Source: WRGT01 sp942493035 (lineage in GTDB: Bacteria > Spirochaetota > UBA4802 > UBA5550). From it: 64,000 nt of DNA. Under the pieces are notes generated by a model. The model did not search any database. It worked only from the letters and a program-made list of their open reading frames with translations, and was not told the origin of the DNA. The translations under genes were made by a program, and so were the position numbers. Below, piece after piece: positions 43,358 to 53,225 of the stretch (position 1 is the stretch's first letter; each line of letters begins with the position of its first letter). The stretch covers positions 4,836,001 to 4,900,000 of the forward strand of contig OW818666.1 of the NCBI GenBank assembly GCA_942493035.1, in the 5' to 3' direction.

Positions 43358-44182
43358 ATGAATAAGAGCGACATTTTAAAGATTACCGAAGCATACGGCC
43401 TGGCTCCGAATAAAAAATTCGGCCAGAATTTTTTAATTAATGATTCTATTATTCAGAAAATAGTCGATTCATGCCTGCCGGATGGACAGCGCGTTCTTGA
43501 AATCGGACCAGGACTTGGATCAATTTCAATTCCTCTTGCAGATAGAGCTCTTTCGTACACAGCAGTTGAGATCGATTCCGGATTTGTCCGATATCTCACT
43601 GAAACTTTCGGTTCAACGGGGAAGCTGGAGCTGATTCACGATGATTTTCTGAAATCTGAAATTGAGGACAGGTTCGATGTTATAGTTTCAAATCTTCCAT
43701 ATTACTGCGCGTCGGAAATTCTGTTCCGTATTGCAAAGAATTTTAAAGCTGAAAGAATTCTTGTAATGATGCAGAAGGAGATGGCTGACAGGGTAATTGC
43801 TAAAGCCGGTAGTGAAACCTACGGCGCGTTAACGGTAACTCTTTCATATTATTTTGAATCAAAGATACTTTTTAATATAGCCGGAGAATCGTTCTATCCG
43901 AAGCCCGATGTTAAATCATCGTTTCTGCAGATGCTTCGAAAACCGAGATTTTTTACTCTCCCTGAACATGAGGAGATGTTTCATCTTATTGTAAAATCTG
44001 TATTCTGGGGGAGAAGGAAAACTCTCCTGAAGTCGCTTACAGATTCGCCCCATCTTGAAATGAAGAGAGATGTTGTTGAAAATATTCTGCAGAACTGCGG
44101 AATCAGACCTGATGTGAGAGGGGAGAAACTTTCACTTGAAGAATTTATAAAACTCACTGAGGGGGTAATCAATAACCGCTGA
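43358..44182 (+). CDS. rsmA: 16S rRNA dimethyladenosine transferase RsmA/KsgA
   Basis: A 274-residue SAM-dependent enzyme that dimethylates two adjacent adenosines near the 3' end of 16S rRNA. Motifs: KKFGQNFL near the start, SAM loop LEIGPGLGSISIPLA and catalytic N-L-P-Y in VSNLPYYCASEIL. The C-terminal substrate domain has FYPKPDVKSSFLQM. Length is normal. Its stop overlaps the start of the next gene by one base (TGATG), so the two should be translationally coupled. Confidence 0.95.
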   Translation: MNKSDILKITEAYGLAPNKKFGQNFLINDSIIQKIVDSCLPDGQRVLEIGPGLGSISIPLADRALSYTAVEIDSGFVRYLTETFGSTGKLELIHDDFLKSEIEDRFDVIVSNLPYYCASEILFRIAKNFKAERILVMMQKEMADRVIAKAGSETYGALTVTLSYYFESKILFNIAGESFYPKPDVKSSFLQMLRKPRFFTLPEHEEMFHLIVKSVFWGRRKTLLKSLTDSPHLEMKRDVVENILQNCGIRPDVRGEKLSLEEFIKLTEGVINNR

Positions 44183-46698
44183 TGAATAATGATAATAACG
44201 GGAATATAAAAAATAATAGTATGAATAGTGAACAAATAAAAGAGACCCTGGGGCGCTTTCTCCATCAGGTCCAGAAGCCTGCAAGATACTTCGGCAATGA
44301 ACTTAATATGACTGTAAAGATCGACGCGAAGGTGCGTGTTGCTATATCATACCCTGACCTTTACGAAGTGGGGATGTCGAATAACGGAATCAAAATTCTC
44401 TATGATGCTGCAAACAGAGTTGAAGATGCCGCCTGCGAGAGAGTATTTGCGGTAGCTCCGGATTACGAGCATGAGCTTCGTACACGGGGAATTCCGCTCT
44501 ATACACTGGAGACTTACACTCCGCTCCATGAACTCGATGCTGTGGGGTTTAATCTGTCCCATGAGCTTCTCGCGTCCAATGTGCTGCAGATTCTTGATCT
44601 TGGAAGAATTCCCATGCTGCGTAAAGATAGAAAAGATTCAGATCCATTTGTTATAGCCGGAGGCGAGGCTGTTTCAAATCCATTCCCTTATGCGGATTTT
44701 ATTGATATCTTTTTTATCGGCGATGGTGAAGAGGGGTTTTCTGATATTGTAAAAACGCTGATGCATTGTAAAAATTCAGGAATTACTGCGAGAGATCTTA
44801 TTCTTGATGAGCTTAAAAAAATTGAAGGTGTACTTCTTTCGAAGGACTATAGCTTTAATTATACAGGACTCAGTGCTGACATTTCGGAGTATAAAAAAGT
44901 AAAAAAAGTTTCTGTTTCTGCTGATGCATGTTTTACCCCGGTTAAGCCTCTTGTTTCGTCTATACGGATCTCTCAGGAGCGGGCTGTTATTGAACTTGCG
45001 CGGGGATGTTCTAATCTCTGCAAGTTCTGTCACGCGGGATATTACAGTCTGCCTTACCGCCCATTCAACGCGGAGAAGGCGGCGCGCGATATATTCTATC
45101 AGCTGGATAATACAGGATACGACGAGGTGACTCTCACTGCTCTTTCGATTGGTGACTATAAATATATGGTTAAGCTTCTAAATGATGTGCTTCCGGAACT
45201 AACCGAACGGGGAGTATCCATTGCGCTCCCTTCACTTAAAGTTGACAGAACAACTCTTCCGATTATTGAAACAGTTTCGAATCTTAGAAAGAGTTCCCTT
45301 ACATTTGCAGTGGAGTCTGCGTCTGATGAGATTCGGAGCATTTCGAACAAAAAAGTGAAAAGGGACGATCTTTTTGATGTCGTTGATTATGCTTTTAATC
45401 ACGGATGGAGGATGATCAAACTCTATTTTATGATTGGCCTTCCCGGATGCGGTGACGTCGATGAAGCTGAGGAGATAATCGCTCTTTTGAAAGATCTTGT
45501 AAAAGTAGGGAAGGGTAAGAAAGATATAAATGTGACAATCTCGCCGTTTATACCAAAACCCCATACTCCTTTCGATCACGAAAAGCAGATGGGCATGGAG
45601 TATTTTCATGATGTGATACGGAAAGTGAAGTCAGCTTCCCCGCGTCAGATAACTATAAAGAATCACGATGTACGTTCGTCTTTCCTCGAAGGGCTTCTGG
45701 CGCGTGGAGACGAACGGATCGGTACTGTAATATATAATTCATATCTCGATGGTGCCAGGCTCGATTCATGGCACGAGTATTTCCGTTTTGAAATATGGAT
45801 GAAGAATATCGAAACATATCTCCCCGAGTGGAAGATCTACCTTGAAGAGAGAACCGGCGACGTGACATACCCCTGGCAGGTTATTGAAACAGGTGCGGAG
45901 AAAGCGATCAATGCAATGCGCGGCAGAAAACTCGATCTGGAGGGATACCATCCCCCTGAAAAGAGATACGCCGAAGAGCTCACCTCGGATACGAATAAAA
46001 CTGCAGTGAAAAGTTTTGAATTGAAATATCCAACGGAACAGACTTTACGTTTTGTTTTTACTAAAACGGGCGTTGGTAAATACATAGGGCATATAGACTT
46101 TAATGAAATTATTAAAAGAGGATTCCGTATGGCGGGAGTTCCTGTCTCTTTCAGTCAGGGATTTAACAAGAGAGAGCGGATCTCCTGCGGCTATCCCGTT
46201 CCATTGGGAGTTGAGAGCATAGCCGAGATTGTAGACGTCGACCTGTACTCAATACTTACTGCATCGGAAATAGCAGAACTGCCGGGTAAAATTAATCCGC
46301 GTCTCCCTGAATTTCTTAAAGTTGAAAAAGTCCGCGAGCGTGAAAAGAGCGTAACAATTATGGCTCTGACCCATGCTGTTGAATATTCCGCAGAGTTCAG
46401 CGATTCAGCTGCTCTTAAAGATGCCGTTGCGTATCTTGCAGGGAGCGAAAACTTTATTAAAAAGGGTAAAAAGGATAAGGCTGATCAGGAGTATCCGTTA
46501 AAAGATATTCTGAATTCATATCAGAGCGATGGTAATTCTCTGACTTTAACTCTTTATACCGGAAAAGAATCTTCCGTGAGGATAGATGAATTTCTTTCAG
46601 GTATAACAGGTATTAATGATATAAGCGGTTCAGGTGTGAAAATTGTAAAGCAGGCTCAGTATACAGTTGAAGATGGAGCAATGAAGCTGCTTCAGTAG
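44182..46698 (+). CDS. TIGR03960-family radical SAM protein fused to DUF2344
   Basis: An 838-residue protein with an N-terminal B12-binding-like region (about 35-210), a radical SAM core with the cluster motif CSNLCKFC (about residues 275-282), then a TIGR03960-type middle and a C-terminal DUF2344 domain from about 615 (LRFVFTKTGVGKYIGHIDF). In some bacteria the two parts are separate genes; fusions are common. The reaction is unknown; many such proteins neighbour rRNA or tRNA genes and RNase G. It starts inside the rsmA stop, which supports a ribosome or RNA-modification role (inference). Confidence 0.88.
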   Translation: MNNDNNGNIKNNSMNSEQIKETLGRFLHQVQKPARYFGNELNMTVKIDAKVRVAISYPDLYEVGMSNNGIKILYDAANRVEDAACERVFAVAPDYEHELRTRGIPLYTLETYTPLHELDAVGFNLSHELLASNVLQILDLGRIPMLRKDRKDSDPFVIAGGEAVSNPFPYADFIDIFFIGDGEEGFSDIVKTLMHCKNSGITARDLILDELKKIEGVLLSKDYSFNYTGLSADISEYKKVKKVSVSADACFTPVKPLVSSIRISQERAVIELARGCSNLCKFCHAGYYSLPYRPFNAEKAARDIFYQLDNTGYDEVTLTALSIGDYKYMVKLLNDVLPELTERGVSIALPSLKVDRTTLPIIETVSNLRKSSLTFAVESASDEIRSISNKKVKRDDLFDVVDYAFNHGWRMIKLYFMIGLPGCGDVDEAEEIIALLKDLVKVGKGKKDINVTISPFIPKPHTPFDHEKQMGMEYFHDVIRKVKSASPRQITIKNHDVRSSFLEGLLARGDERIGTVIYNSYLDGARLDSWHEYFRFEIWMKNIETYLPEWKIYLEERTGDVTYPWQVIETGAEKAINAMRGRKLDLEGYHPPEKRYAEELTSDTNKTAVKSFELKYPTEQTLRFVFTKTGVGKYIGHIDFNEIIKRGFRMAGVPVSFSQGFNKRERISCGYPVPLGVESIAEIVDVDLYSILTASEIAELPGKINPRLPEFLKVEKVREREKSVTIMALTHAVEYSAEFSDSAALKDAVAYLAGSENFIKKGKKDKADQEYPLKDILNSYQSDGNSLTLTLYTGKESSVRIDEFLSGITGINDISGSGVKIVKQAQYTVEDGAMKLLQ

Positions 46699-46713
46699 TA
46701 TGCTGAGCATCTC

Positions 46714-47646
46714 TCATTTTTCATTCTTCAGCATCTCCTGACCTTTAAGTTCAAGTTCTATCGACCGGTCTCTGTTGCCGATCTGTTTGTATATCTCCGA
46801 CAGCTGGAAATATACGTCTGTATTTTGCGGAGCCAGTTTTATTGCCTGTTCATAGTTTTTAATCGATAGATTAATGAAATATTTTCTCCGTTTCATGTCA
46901 GGCTTGTTGTTGTAGTATATGTTCCCGAGATAGATGTATGTCAGAGTGTAATCGGGTTTATTGCTTTTTAACTCTTCAAGTACAGTTACAGCATCATCGT
47001 ATGCGCCAGTCTGTCTGTATGAATCGGCAAGTCCAATATAAGCTTCTATATGAGCCGGATTGACCTCCAGTGCTTTTTTAAATTCATCGGTAGCTGCTGC
47101 TGGATTTTTTTTCCGCATCTCTTCCGCATTATTATAGATCCCGCTGCTCTTCGTTATTCCCTGGTCATAACACTGTTTAAAATATTTCTCCGCCTCGGCA
47201 GGCATATTTTTTTTGTAATGTATCCTTGCGAGATTGATCAGAGCTTTAGGATTATCCGGGTTGAGTGAAACACTTTTATTGTAGTGATTCATGGCGGAGT
47301 CATCCCTCTGGAAGTATTCATCTATTCTCCCCATTGATGTATGAATATCCGACTGGTCATCTTTTATCTGAAGTGAGGTTAGAAGATATTTTTCAGCCGT
47401 GTACATATCTTTATTCATCAGGGATATCTCTGCGAGAACATTGGCCGCCTCGTAGCTTTCGGGATTTTTTTTCAGAGCCATTTTCATGCTGTCATATGCG
47501 TCCTTGTACATCTTTGCAGCGTACTGTTTCCGCCCCTTCTCCAGGTTGTATGTCCAGTGATACTCTTCACGGGCAGAAGCTTCGATATTCAAAGAAAAAA
47601 TAATTATCAGATAAAATATTTTTTTTATAAGATTTTTTATTGACAT
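46714..47646 (-). CDS. TPR-repeat protein with N-terminal membrane/signal segment
   Basis: About 310 residues. I start at Met 47646 (MSIKNLIKKIFYLIIIF), where a hydrophobic signal begins; the longer open frame to 47793 runs antisense through a tRNA gene and is unlikely. At least six TPR units follow (AYDSMKMALKKNPESYEAAN, AMNHYNKSVSLNPDNPKALI, and so on), with canonical A/G/P positions. It is probably a periplasmic or membrane-tethered scaffold. It converges with the radical SAM gene. Confidence 0.8.
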   Translation of the reverse strand: MSIKNLIKKIFYLIIIFSLNIEASAREEYHWTYNLEKGRKQYAAKMYKDAYDSMKMALKKNPESYEAANVLAEISLMNKDMYTAEKYLLTSLQIKDDQSDIHTSMGRIDEYFQRDDSAMNHYNKSVSLNPDNPKALINLARIHYKKNMPAEAEKYFKQCYDQGITKSSGIYNNAEEMRKKNPAAATDEFKKALEVNPAHIEAYIGLADSYRQTGAYDDAVTVLEELKSNKPDYTLTYIYLGNIYYNNKPDMKRRKYFINLSIKNYEQAIKLAPQNTDVYFQLSEIYKQIGNRDRSIELELKGQEMLKNEK

Positions 47647-47688
47647 ATTCTGTGTACAGAATAGATATGTATAGTCTTTTGACGATGT

Positions 47689-47761
47689 GGTCAGGTAGCT
47701 CAGCCGGTAGAGCAGGGGACTGAAAATCCCCGTGTCGGCGGTTCGATTCCGTCTCTGACCA
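47689..47761 (+). tRNA. tRNA-Phe (anticodon GAA)
   Basis: A complete cloverleaf. The acceptor GGTCAGG pairs with TCTGACC (one G-T), and the D arm is GCTC...GAGC. The anticodon stem GGGGA/TCCCC holds loop CTGAAAA with anticodon GAA, and the T arm is GGCGG-TTCGATT-CCGTC. Discriminator A at 47761. CCA is not encoded, so it must be added after transcription. It stands alone, divergent from the TPR gene. Confidence 0.96.
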
Positions 47762-47883
47762 ATAGTTTTCTCTTTATTCATTAGTTTCCTCAAACAACCT
47801 ACATTTAATTTTCGACTGTTTTAAATTCAACTGAAATAATTAAAGTTAGTATATTTTATCCATAAAGGGTAGAGTATATTAAT

Positions 47884-47923
47884 TTTATTTCAGATGATGT
47901 TCCGGAGCATCATCTGAAATAAA
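47884..47923. terminator. 16-bp-stem inverted repeat downstream of the FecR gene
   Basis: TTTATTTCAGATGATG pairs perfectly with CATCATCTGAAATAAA around an 8-base loop containing TCCGGA. It lies between tRNA-Phe and the 3' end of the FecR gene. It may end transcripts in both directions, though no clean T-run follows. Confidence 0.55.
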
Positions 47924-47968
47924 GAGAGCGGGATAACAGGGGGAAACTGCGGCGGTAGTGTAATGGGG

Positions 47969-48685
47969 TTATTTTCCCGCTTCAATGTCCCCTTTAATGG
48001 ATTGAGCCCTAATTTTTCTCGGCCCTTTCGGTTCTTCAGCTACGGGGGTGATTTTTTTCTCAATTTTTTTCCCGTTACTTTTATCCGAAGTATCTTGTAT
48101 GTCTTTTAACAATATCTCTTTATCTTTTTCTACAACAGCTTCCCTGCCGGCTTCAACCATTACAAAGTCTGAATCATTACCCGATGATTTCCTGACTGCA
48201 ACTTTCCCTTCTACACATGAAATTGTGCTTTTGTCGTTATCCGAAGTCACAATGAATTCAGTTCCTCTTACTCCGGCGACAGAGGTGGGAGTGTTGACAT
48301 TAAATTTTTCGTTAGATGTCAGTTTTCTGGTTACTTTAAAAAGTGCCTGGCCATTTTCAACATATATGCCGGTATTCTCTGAGTTGTCTTTGAGGTTCTT
48401 TGTAAGTTCTGTCATTACTGTTGAACTTTTTTCATTAATCCTGATGACGCTTCCCTGAAATTGAATTTCAACGATAGACTTAACTCCGGTTTTAATAGTC
48501 ATTCCCCCGATAATTTTATCACCGGTATTTACCGTGGATGTTACATTATCTGAAATCGCTTTAACATCACCAGTAACAAAATTTACAAGACCATCATTGC
48601 CTGTAATTGATTTTTCTTCACTGCTGCAGTTTGTTAATTGTAAAGCAGTAAAAGCCAGTATTATAATTATAAAATATTTTTTCAT
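47969..48685 (-). CDS. FecR-domain lipoprotein
   Basis: A 238-residue protein. I start at 48685 (MKKYFIIIIL), because GGAGGGGG lies just upstream; a longer frame adds 13 unlikely residues. The signal peptide ends in LTNC, a lipobox variant. The FecR domain (about 30-160) has VTSTVNTGDKIIGGMTIKTG, SIVEIQFQGSVIRINEKS, FNVNTPTSVAGVRGTEF and CVEGKVAV. A basic, Lys-rich C-terminal tail follows. FecR lipoproteins without a sigma-factor partner are common in spirochaetes; the function is unclear. Confidence 0.85.
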   Translation of the reverse strand: MKKYFIIIILAFTALQLTNCSSEEKSITGNDGLVNFVTGDVKAISDNVTSTVNTGDKIIGGMTIKTGVKSIVEIQFQGSVIRINEKSSTVMTELTKNLKDNSENTGIYVENGQALFKVTRKLTSNEKFNVNTPTSVAGVRGTEFIVTSDNDKSTISCVEGKVAVRKSSGNDSDFVMVEAGREAVVEKDKEILLKDIQDTSDKSNGKKIEKKITPVAEEPKGPRKIRAQSIKGDIEAGK

Positions 48686-48791
48686 CTCCCCCTCCAATGT
48701 GAGTCTTAAAAATTTTTTTTGCAATAGTTAAAGTAATGATTCGATTGTAATCTGCACTGATTAAGTAAGCTGTAAGCTCTTCTTTCAGTGG

Positions 48792-50639
48792 CTAATTCTG
48801 AGTCCGTTTTTTAATCCTTTTTTTAATGCTTAATGCAGTTCTGTCATTGGGGCTAAGCTTTAGAGCTGAGTTAATATCAGCCTCTGCACCTTTGTAATCC
48901 CCTTTTTTCTCTTTTTCAATTCCCCTGTTGATATATGCGTCAGAGTTTGAAGGATCCAGCCGGATGGCTGTATCATAATCCAATATTGCACTTTCGGTAT
49001 CCTTTAAGGCTGACTTAACTGTTCCGCGGTTAAAATAGATTTCTACATTATCAGGCATAAGTTTAACCGCGATATTGTAATCTTCGAGTGCCCCCTTCAG
49101 GTCGCCATTTTCAAATTTTATACATGCCCGGTTGTTGTATGGCTCGGGGAACCTTGGATTTAAACTGACTGCCATGTCGAAATCTGCAATCGCGGCGATA
49201 TAGTTTTTTTGTGAATAATAGATATTTCCCCGGTTGTTGTATGCCTGATAGAATGAGGGATTAATCGAAATAGCTTTGTTATAGTCCTTAAGCGCTTCGT
49301 TTAAGTTATTCATCTGTTCATTCGCTATTCCGCGGTTGTAGTATCCTTCAGCGTAATCCGGCTTTATTGTAACTGCTTTTGTCAAATCAGCAATTGTCCC
49401 TTTGTAATCAGAGAGTTCGGATTTGACAATCCCTCTGTTGTTGTAAATTTGAGGAATGTCGGGGCTTAATTCAATAGCCCTGTTATAATCTGCCAGTGCA
49501 CCATCGTTATCGTTTATGTTCATTTTGGCAGCACCCCGTCCGTGATAGGCAGGAGCGTAGTCAGGTTTTATTTCTATAGCTTTATTGAAGTTTGTTATAG
49601 CGTCAGGATAGTTCTGGTCATTTTTGTATATTACTACACCTTTCCTGAAGTAGATGTCCGCATTGTCGATTGTATCAGGTTTTTTCTTACTTAGACTGTT
49701 CAAGATGTTTATTACTAAATCCCTATTGTGAATAGCTGAACTGTAAGCCGGATTGATCTCAATTGCGCGATCGAAGTTTGCGACAGCCTCTTTATACTTT
49801 TTTAATTTAAATTCCGCCAGCCCTTTATTGTTGAAGGCAATAGCCATTTCCGGATTAAGCTTAACTGCGGTATTGTAGTCAGAAATTGCTCCATCAATAT
49901 CACCTGTTCTGCTTCGGATCGATCCGCGATTATTAAAGAAATCTGCGGATTCAGGATTCAGAGTAATAGCCTTATCATAATCTGACAATGCATCTGTGAA
50001 ATTTCCGGACTGAAGTTTCAGATTGCCGATGTTATAACGGGCACTGGTGTATGATGGATCTATTTTTAAGGCTGTGAGGTAGTCAGATAGGGCGCCGTTA
50101 AGGTCATTACTTCTGAATTTTGCTATACCTCTGTTATTGTAGGCTTTCACATAACCGGTATTTAATTCGATAGATCTGTTAAGATCTTCAATCGCTTGAA
50201 TATTATTACCGGCTAATAACTCAGAACTCCCCCTGCTGTAGTAAAACCGGAAGTCTGACTTATCTGATAATATTGCCTGGCTGTAGTCCTCTATTGCACC
50301 TTTAATATTGTTAAGCTCGGCTTTTACATTTCCTCTTCTATAAAAGACATAGGATAATGAAGGATTTTTTATTAGAGCCATGGTGTAGCTCTCCAGAGCT
50401 TTATGATATTCTTTCTCATACTCAAATAAATATCCTTTTGCATATAAACCATATTCTGAATCGGGTGCTTCGATAATGATTTTTTGAATCATTGAACGCA
50501 GGTTTTCGCTGCTCTGGTTTTCTGTGGTTTTAATATACAATTCAGCTGTTTTTTTCAAAGTAGCGTTATCTGCAGAGAGTGGAGAGATAAATGACAGGGC
50601 GATTGATAATATGATTCCGGGTATTAAAATATTTTTCAT
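48792..50639 (-). CDS. Large TPR-repeat protein, secreted
   Basis: A 615-residue protein with a signal peptide (MKNILIPGIILSIALSF ... SADN, probably cleaved near residue 23) and about 15 tandem TPR units of 34 residues spanning about 55-610. Units follow patterns such as GAIEDYSQAIL, YNNRGIAKFRSNDLNGAL and NPEMAIAFNNKGLAEFK. Neighbouring units are very alike, which points to expansion by duplication. A disrupted stretch near residues 300-335 splits the array. It is probably a periplasmic protein-binding scaffold. It lies upstream of and on the same strand as the FecR lipoprotein, a pairing that suggests a shared envelope role. Confidence 0.85.
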   Translation of the reverse strand: MKNILIPGIILSIALSFISPLSADNATLKKTAELYIKTTENQSSENLRSMIQKIIIEAPDSEYGLYAKGYLFEYEKEYHKALESYTMALIKNPSLSYVFYRRGNVKAELNNIKGAIEDYSQAILSDKSDFRFYYSRGSSELLAGNNIQAIEDLNRSIELNTGYVKAYNNRGIAKFRSNDLNGALSDYLTALKIDPSYTSARYNIGNLKLQSGNFTDALSDYDKAITLNPESADFFNNRGSIRSRTGDIDGAISDYNTAVKLNPEMAIAFNNKGLAEFKLKKYKEAVANFDRAIEINPAYSSAIHNRDLVINILNSLSKKKPDTIDNADIYFRKGVVIYKNDQNYPDAITNFNKAIEIKPDYAPAYHGRGAAKMNINDNDGALADYNRAIELSPDIPQIYNNRGIVKSELSDYKGTIADLTKAVTIKPDYAEGYYNRGIANEQMNNLNEALKDYNKAISINPSFYQAYNNRGNIYYSQKNYIAAIADFDMAVSLNPRFPEPYNNRACIKFENGDLKGALEDYNIAVKLMPDNVEIYFNRGTVKSALKDTESAILDYDTAIRLDPSNSDAYINRGIEKEKKGDYKGAEADINSALKLSPNDRTALSIKKRIKKRTQN

Positions 50640-50843
50640 TAAGGCGGGGCTCCGTGATAGTTTAATTCCATCGGGATATATAAATAAACATATCGTCTGC
50701 AGTAAATATAATCAGCAGTATCATTATTTCAGAATTTATATATCATCTCAATTAATAAGTGTGAAATTGCTGAAAAACGGGTAATTTTTTTTAGCCTGAA
50801 AGTATTGTTTTTCATTTTGATTAATTCATGAAACAGATCCAAT

Positions 50844-50875
50844 AAAAAAGCAGAGGCTGATGTCTCTGCTTTTTT
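50844..50875. terminator. Rho-independent terminator downstream of pta
   Basis: AAAAAAGCAGAG and CTCTGCTTTTTT form a perfect 12-bp arm pair around an 8-base loop. The A/T runs on both sides make it bidirectional. It lies 39 bases beyond the pta stop. Confidence 0.88.
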
Positions 50876-50913
50876 ATCATATATCTCCGTTTTACCGGAA
50901 TTTTAAATTCTAA

Positions 50914-51906
50914 TTAAGCCTGAGCAAGTGTTACTGCTGCAGTGTTAACGATCTCTTCAACAGAACATCCTCTTGAAAGGTCTGTGATAGGCTGAGCAAA
51001 TCCCTGAAGGAACGGGCCGTATGCCGCTGCGTTTCCGAATCTCTGAACAAGTTTGTATCCGATATTTCCTGACTGAAGGTCCGGGAATATAAGTGTGTTA
51101 GCGAAACCTGCTACAGTTGAGCCTGGAGCTTTCTGCTGGCCAACGCTTGCAACAAGTGCAGCATCTGCCTGAAGTTCTCCGTCTACTTTAAGATCAGGAG
51201 CCATCTGTTTAATCAGCTCAAGAGCTTTTACAACTTTATCAACATTCTCATGTTTTGCAGATCCCTTTGTTGAGAAAGAGAGAAGTGCAACGATAGGCTC
51301 AGTGTTAAGGAATTTTCTGCATGATTCAGCAGACTGAATGGCAATCTCTGCAAGCTGCTCAGCAGTAGGATCAGGAATTGTAGCACAGTCTCCAAAGATC
51401 ATAAGACCGTCTTTTCCCCATTTTTTATCAGGCATATCCATTACGAAACATGAAGATGCAGATTTTACTCCTGGAGATGTTCCGATGATATTGAATCCCG
51501 CAAGAAGTACTTTACCTGTTGAATTTTCAGCACCTGCAACCATAGCATGAACTGCATTTTTCTTAACCATCATTGCGCCCCATCTGAGGTTATCAAGCAT
51601 AGCTTTAGCCGCTTCCTCTTCAGTCACACCTTTGTGCTTTCTCATTTCAAAGAATGCATTTGCATAATCAGCTTTAAGGTCAGTTGTCGCGGGATCGATA
51701 AGTGTAATTCCGTCAAGTTTTACACCCTGCTCGCCTGCTACTTTTGCTATCGCGTCATGGTTTCCTACAAGGAAAACTTCTGAAGCGATGTTTTCGTCGA
51801 TAATCATTCTTGCGGCTTTAACTGTTCTAGGCTCTGTTCCTTCTGCAAGGACTAGTTTTCTTCCGGCACTTTTAGCTTTCGCTCTCATAGCTTCTACAAA
51901 ACTCAT
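50914..51906 (-). CDS. pta: Phosphate acetyltransferase
   Basis: A 330-residue enzyme interconverting acetyl-CoA and acetyl phosphate. The short, single-domain form of anaerobes is recognised by LVLAEGTEPRTVKAARM, VAGAENSTGKVLLAG, GTSPGVKSASSCFVMDM, ALLSFSTKGSAKHE, DGELQADAALV and NTLIFPDLQSGNIGYKLVQR. ackA is not in the window. RBS AGGAG upstream. Codon use looks biased and the gene has its own strong terminator, as expected for a well-expressed fermentation gene. Confidence 0.95.
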   Translation of the reverse strand: MSFVEAMRAKAKSAGRKLVLAEGTEPRTVKAARMIIDENIASEVFLVGNHDAIAKVAGEQGVKLDGITLIDPATTDLKADYANAFFEMRKHKGVTEEEAAKAMLDNLRWGAMMVKKNAVHAMVAGAENSTGKVLLAGFNIIGTSPGVKSASSCFVMDMPDKKWGKDGLMIFGDCATIPDPTAEQLAEIAIQSAESCRKFLNTEPIVALLSFSTKGSAKHENVDKVVKALELIKQMAPDLKVDGELQADAALVASVGQQKAPGSTVAGFANTLIFPDLQSGNIGYKLVQRFGNAAAYGPFLQGFAQPITDLSRGCSVEEIVNTAAVTLAQA

Positions 51907-52112
51907 AATGACTTCTCCTGAATTAAGTTTATATTTATTAAGATACTGATGAATAAATGAAATATTTCCCCGAATAAAAACCGGTTATAATACCGGAATT
52001 TTATTCAGCTGCCCTGCATTACATTTTAATCAGAATCTTTTTTTTAAGTGAGTATTTGATTCACATTACACTGGACAAATAATTGCAAAATGTCAAGAAT
52101 TTAATATGAAAC

Positions 52113-53003
52113 TCACCTGTTTAAGCTCATTGAATTTGAAATTCCCAGTGAAGAATAGATCTCTCTTGTTGCTCTGCTCTGGTTCAGTGTGTAAAAATGT
52201 ACACCTTTAACATTATTATCAATAAGTTCATGAACCTGCTGTGTGGCCCAGTGAACACCAACTCTCTCAACATATGAATCATCCTCGGCACGTGCGATTG
52301 CCCTTTGAAGTTTTGCCGGAATTCTTGTACCAAGTGCAAGATCAGCCATTCTATTCATCCCTTTTATTGATGTAACAGGCATAATCCCTGCAATTATCGG
52401 TATTTTTATACCGGCTATGTCGCATCTCTCGCAGAAGTCATAGAAATCGTTATTATCGAAAAAAAGCTGAGTGCATATGTAATCTGCCCCGGCATCGGCT
52501 TTTCTCTTGAGATTATCCATCTCTTTAATTCTGTTGGGAGTTTCAGGGTGCCCTTCCGGATATCCGGCGACACCTATCCCCATAGCAGGGAAGTGTTTTT
52601 TTACATATTCAACAAGTTCCGAGGCGTATTCAAATCCACCTTCGGTTTTGATGAAGCGGTCTGATCCGGACTGGGGATCTCCCCTCAGCGCCATTATGTT
52701 TTCAATTCTATTTTCGCTATATCTTGTCAATATGGAGTGTATCTCTTCCGCGGTCGATCCGACGCAGGTGAGATGTGAAACCACTGTAAGATTTGTCTGA
52801 TTCTGAATTTTTACTATAAGATCATGTGTCAGGTCGCGGGTTGATCCCCCTGCTCCATAGGTTACACTTACATAGGCCGGTTTAAGATTAACCAGTTCGC
52901 TGATATTCTGAAAAAGGGCTTCCGATGATTTTTCAGTTTTCGGAGGGAAGAATTCAAAACTGAACGAAATTTTGTGATTGTCTATTATTTCTCGTATATG
53001 CAT
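52113..53003 (-). CDS. metF: 5,10-Methylenetetrahydrofolate reductase
   Basis: A 296-residue flavoenzyme making 5-methyl-THF, the methyl donor for methionine synthesis and for corrinoid methyl transfer. Signatures: FSFEFFPPKTEKS, AYVSVTYGAGGSTR, ENIMALRGDPQSG, GVAGYPEGHPE and DYICTQLFFDNNDFYDF. RBS AAAGGAA upstream. It could supply methyl groups to HgcA encoded 3.3 kb to the right (inference). A 50-bp perfect palindrome stands 115 bases upstream of its start. Confidence 0.95.
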   Translation of the reverse strand: MHIREIIDNHKISFSFEFFPPKTEKSSEALFQNISELVNLKPAYVSVTYGAGGSTRDLTHDLIVKIQNQTNLTVVSHLTCVGSTAEEIHSILTRYSENRIENIMALRGDPQSGSDRFIKTEGGFEYASELVEYVKKHFPAMGIGVAGYPEGHPETPNRIKEMDNLKRKADAGADYICTQLFFDNNDFYDFCERCDIAGIKIPIIAGIMPVTSIKGMNRMADLALGTRIPAKLQRAIARAEDDSYVERVGVHWATQQVHELIDNNVKGVHFYTLNQSRATREIYSSLGISNSMSLNR

Positions 53004-53117
53004 TTGTTTTCCTTTAGAGTTTTATAAAAGGGAATTAGAGAGCATTGTGTCAATAAATTAATTTACGGGTAAATGGGGATTTTCATGAATGGGGGTGCCG
53101 TTAATTATATGCATGAT

Positions 53118-53167
53118 CTGTCCCGTATGTAGGCTCGTAGCGCGCTACGAGCCTACATACGGGACAG
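53118..53167. repeat. Perfect 50-bp palindrome without loop
   Basis: CTGTCCCGTATGTAGGCTCG then TAGCG, followed by its exact reverse complement, centred at 53142/53143. It lies between metF and the MCP gene, both on the minus strand. It could form a cruciform, act as a terminator of the MCP transcript, or be a mobile palindromic unit. Confidence 0.95.
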
Positions 53168-53225
53168 AAACGTGTCACAGGCGGTCAAACGATATATACA
53201 TTCAAAACAGATTCGAGGTTAAAAT

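Noticed and set aside
47647..47793. Longer N-terminus of the TPR protein
   Set aside because: It would be antisense through a perfect tRNA-Phe gene; a signal-like start at 47646 is better.
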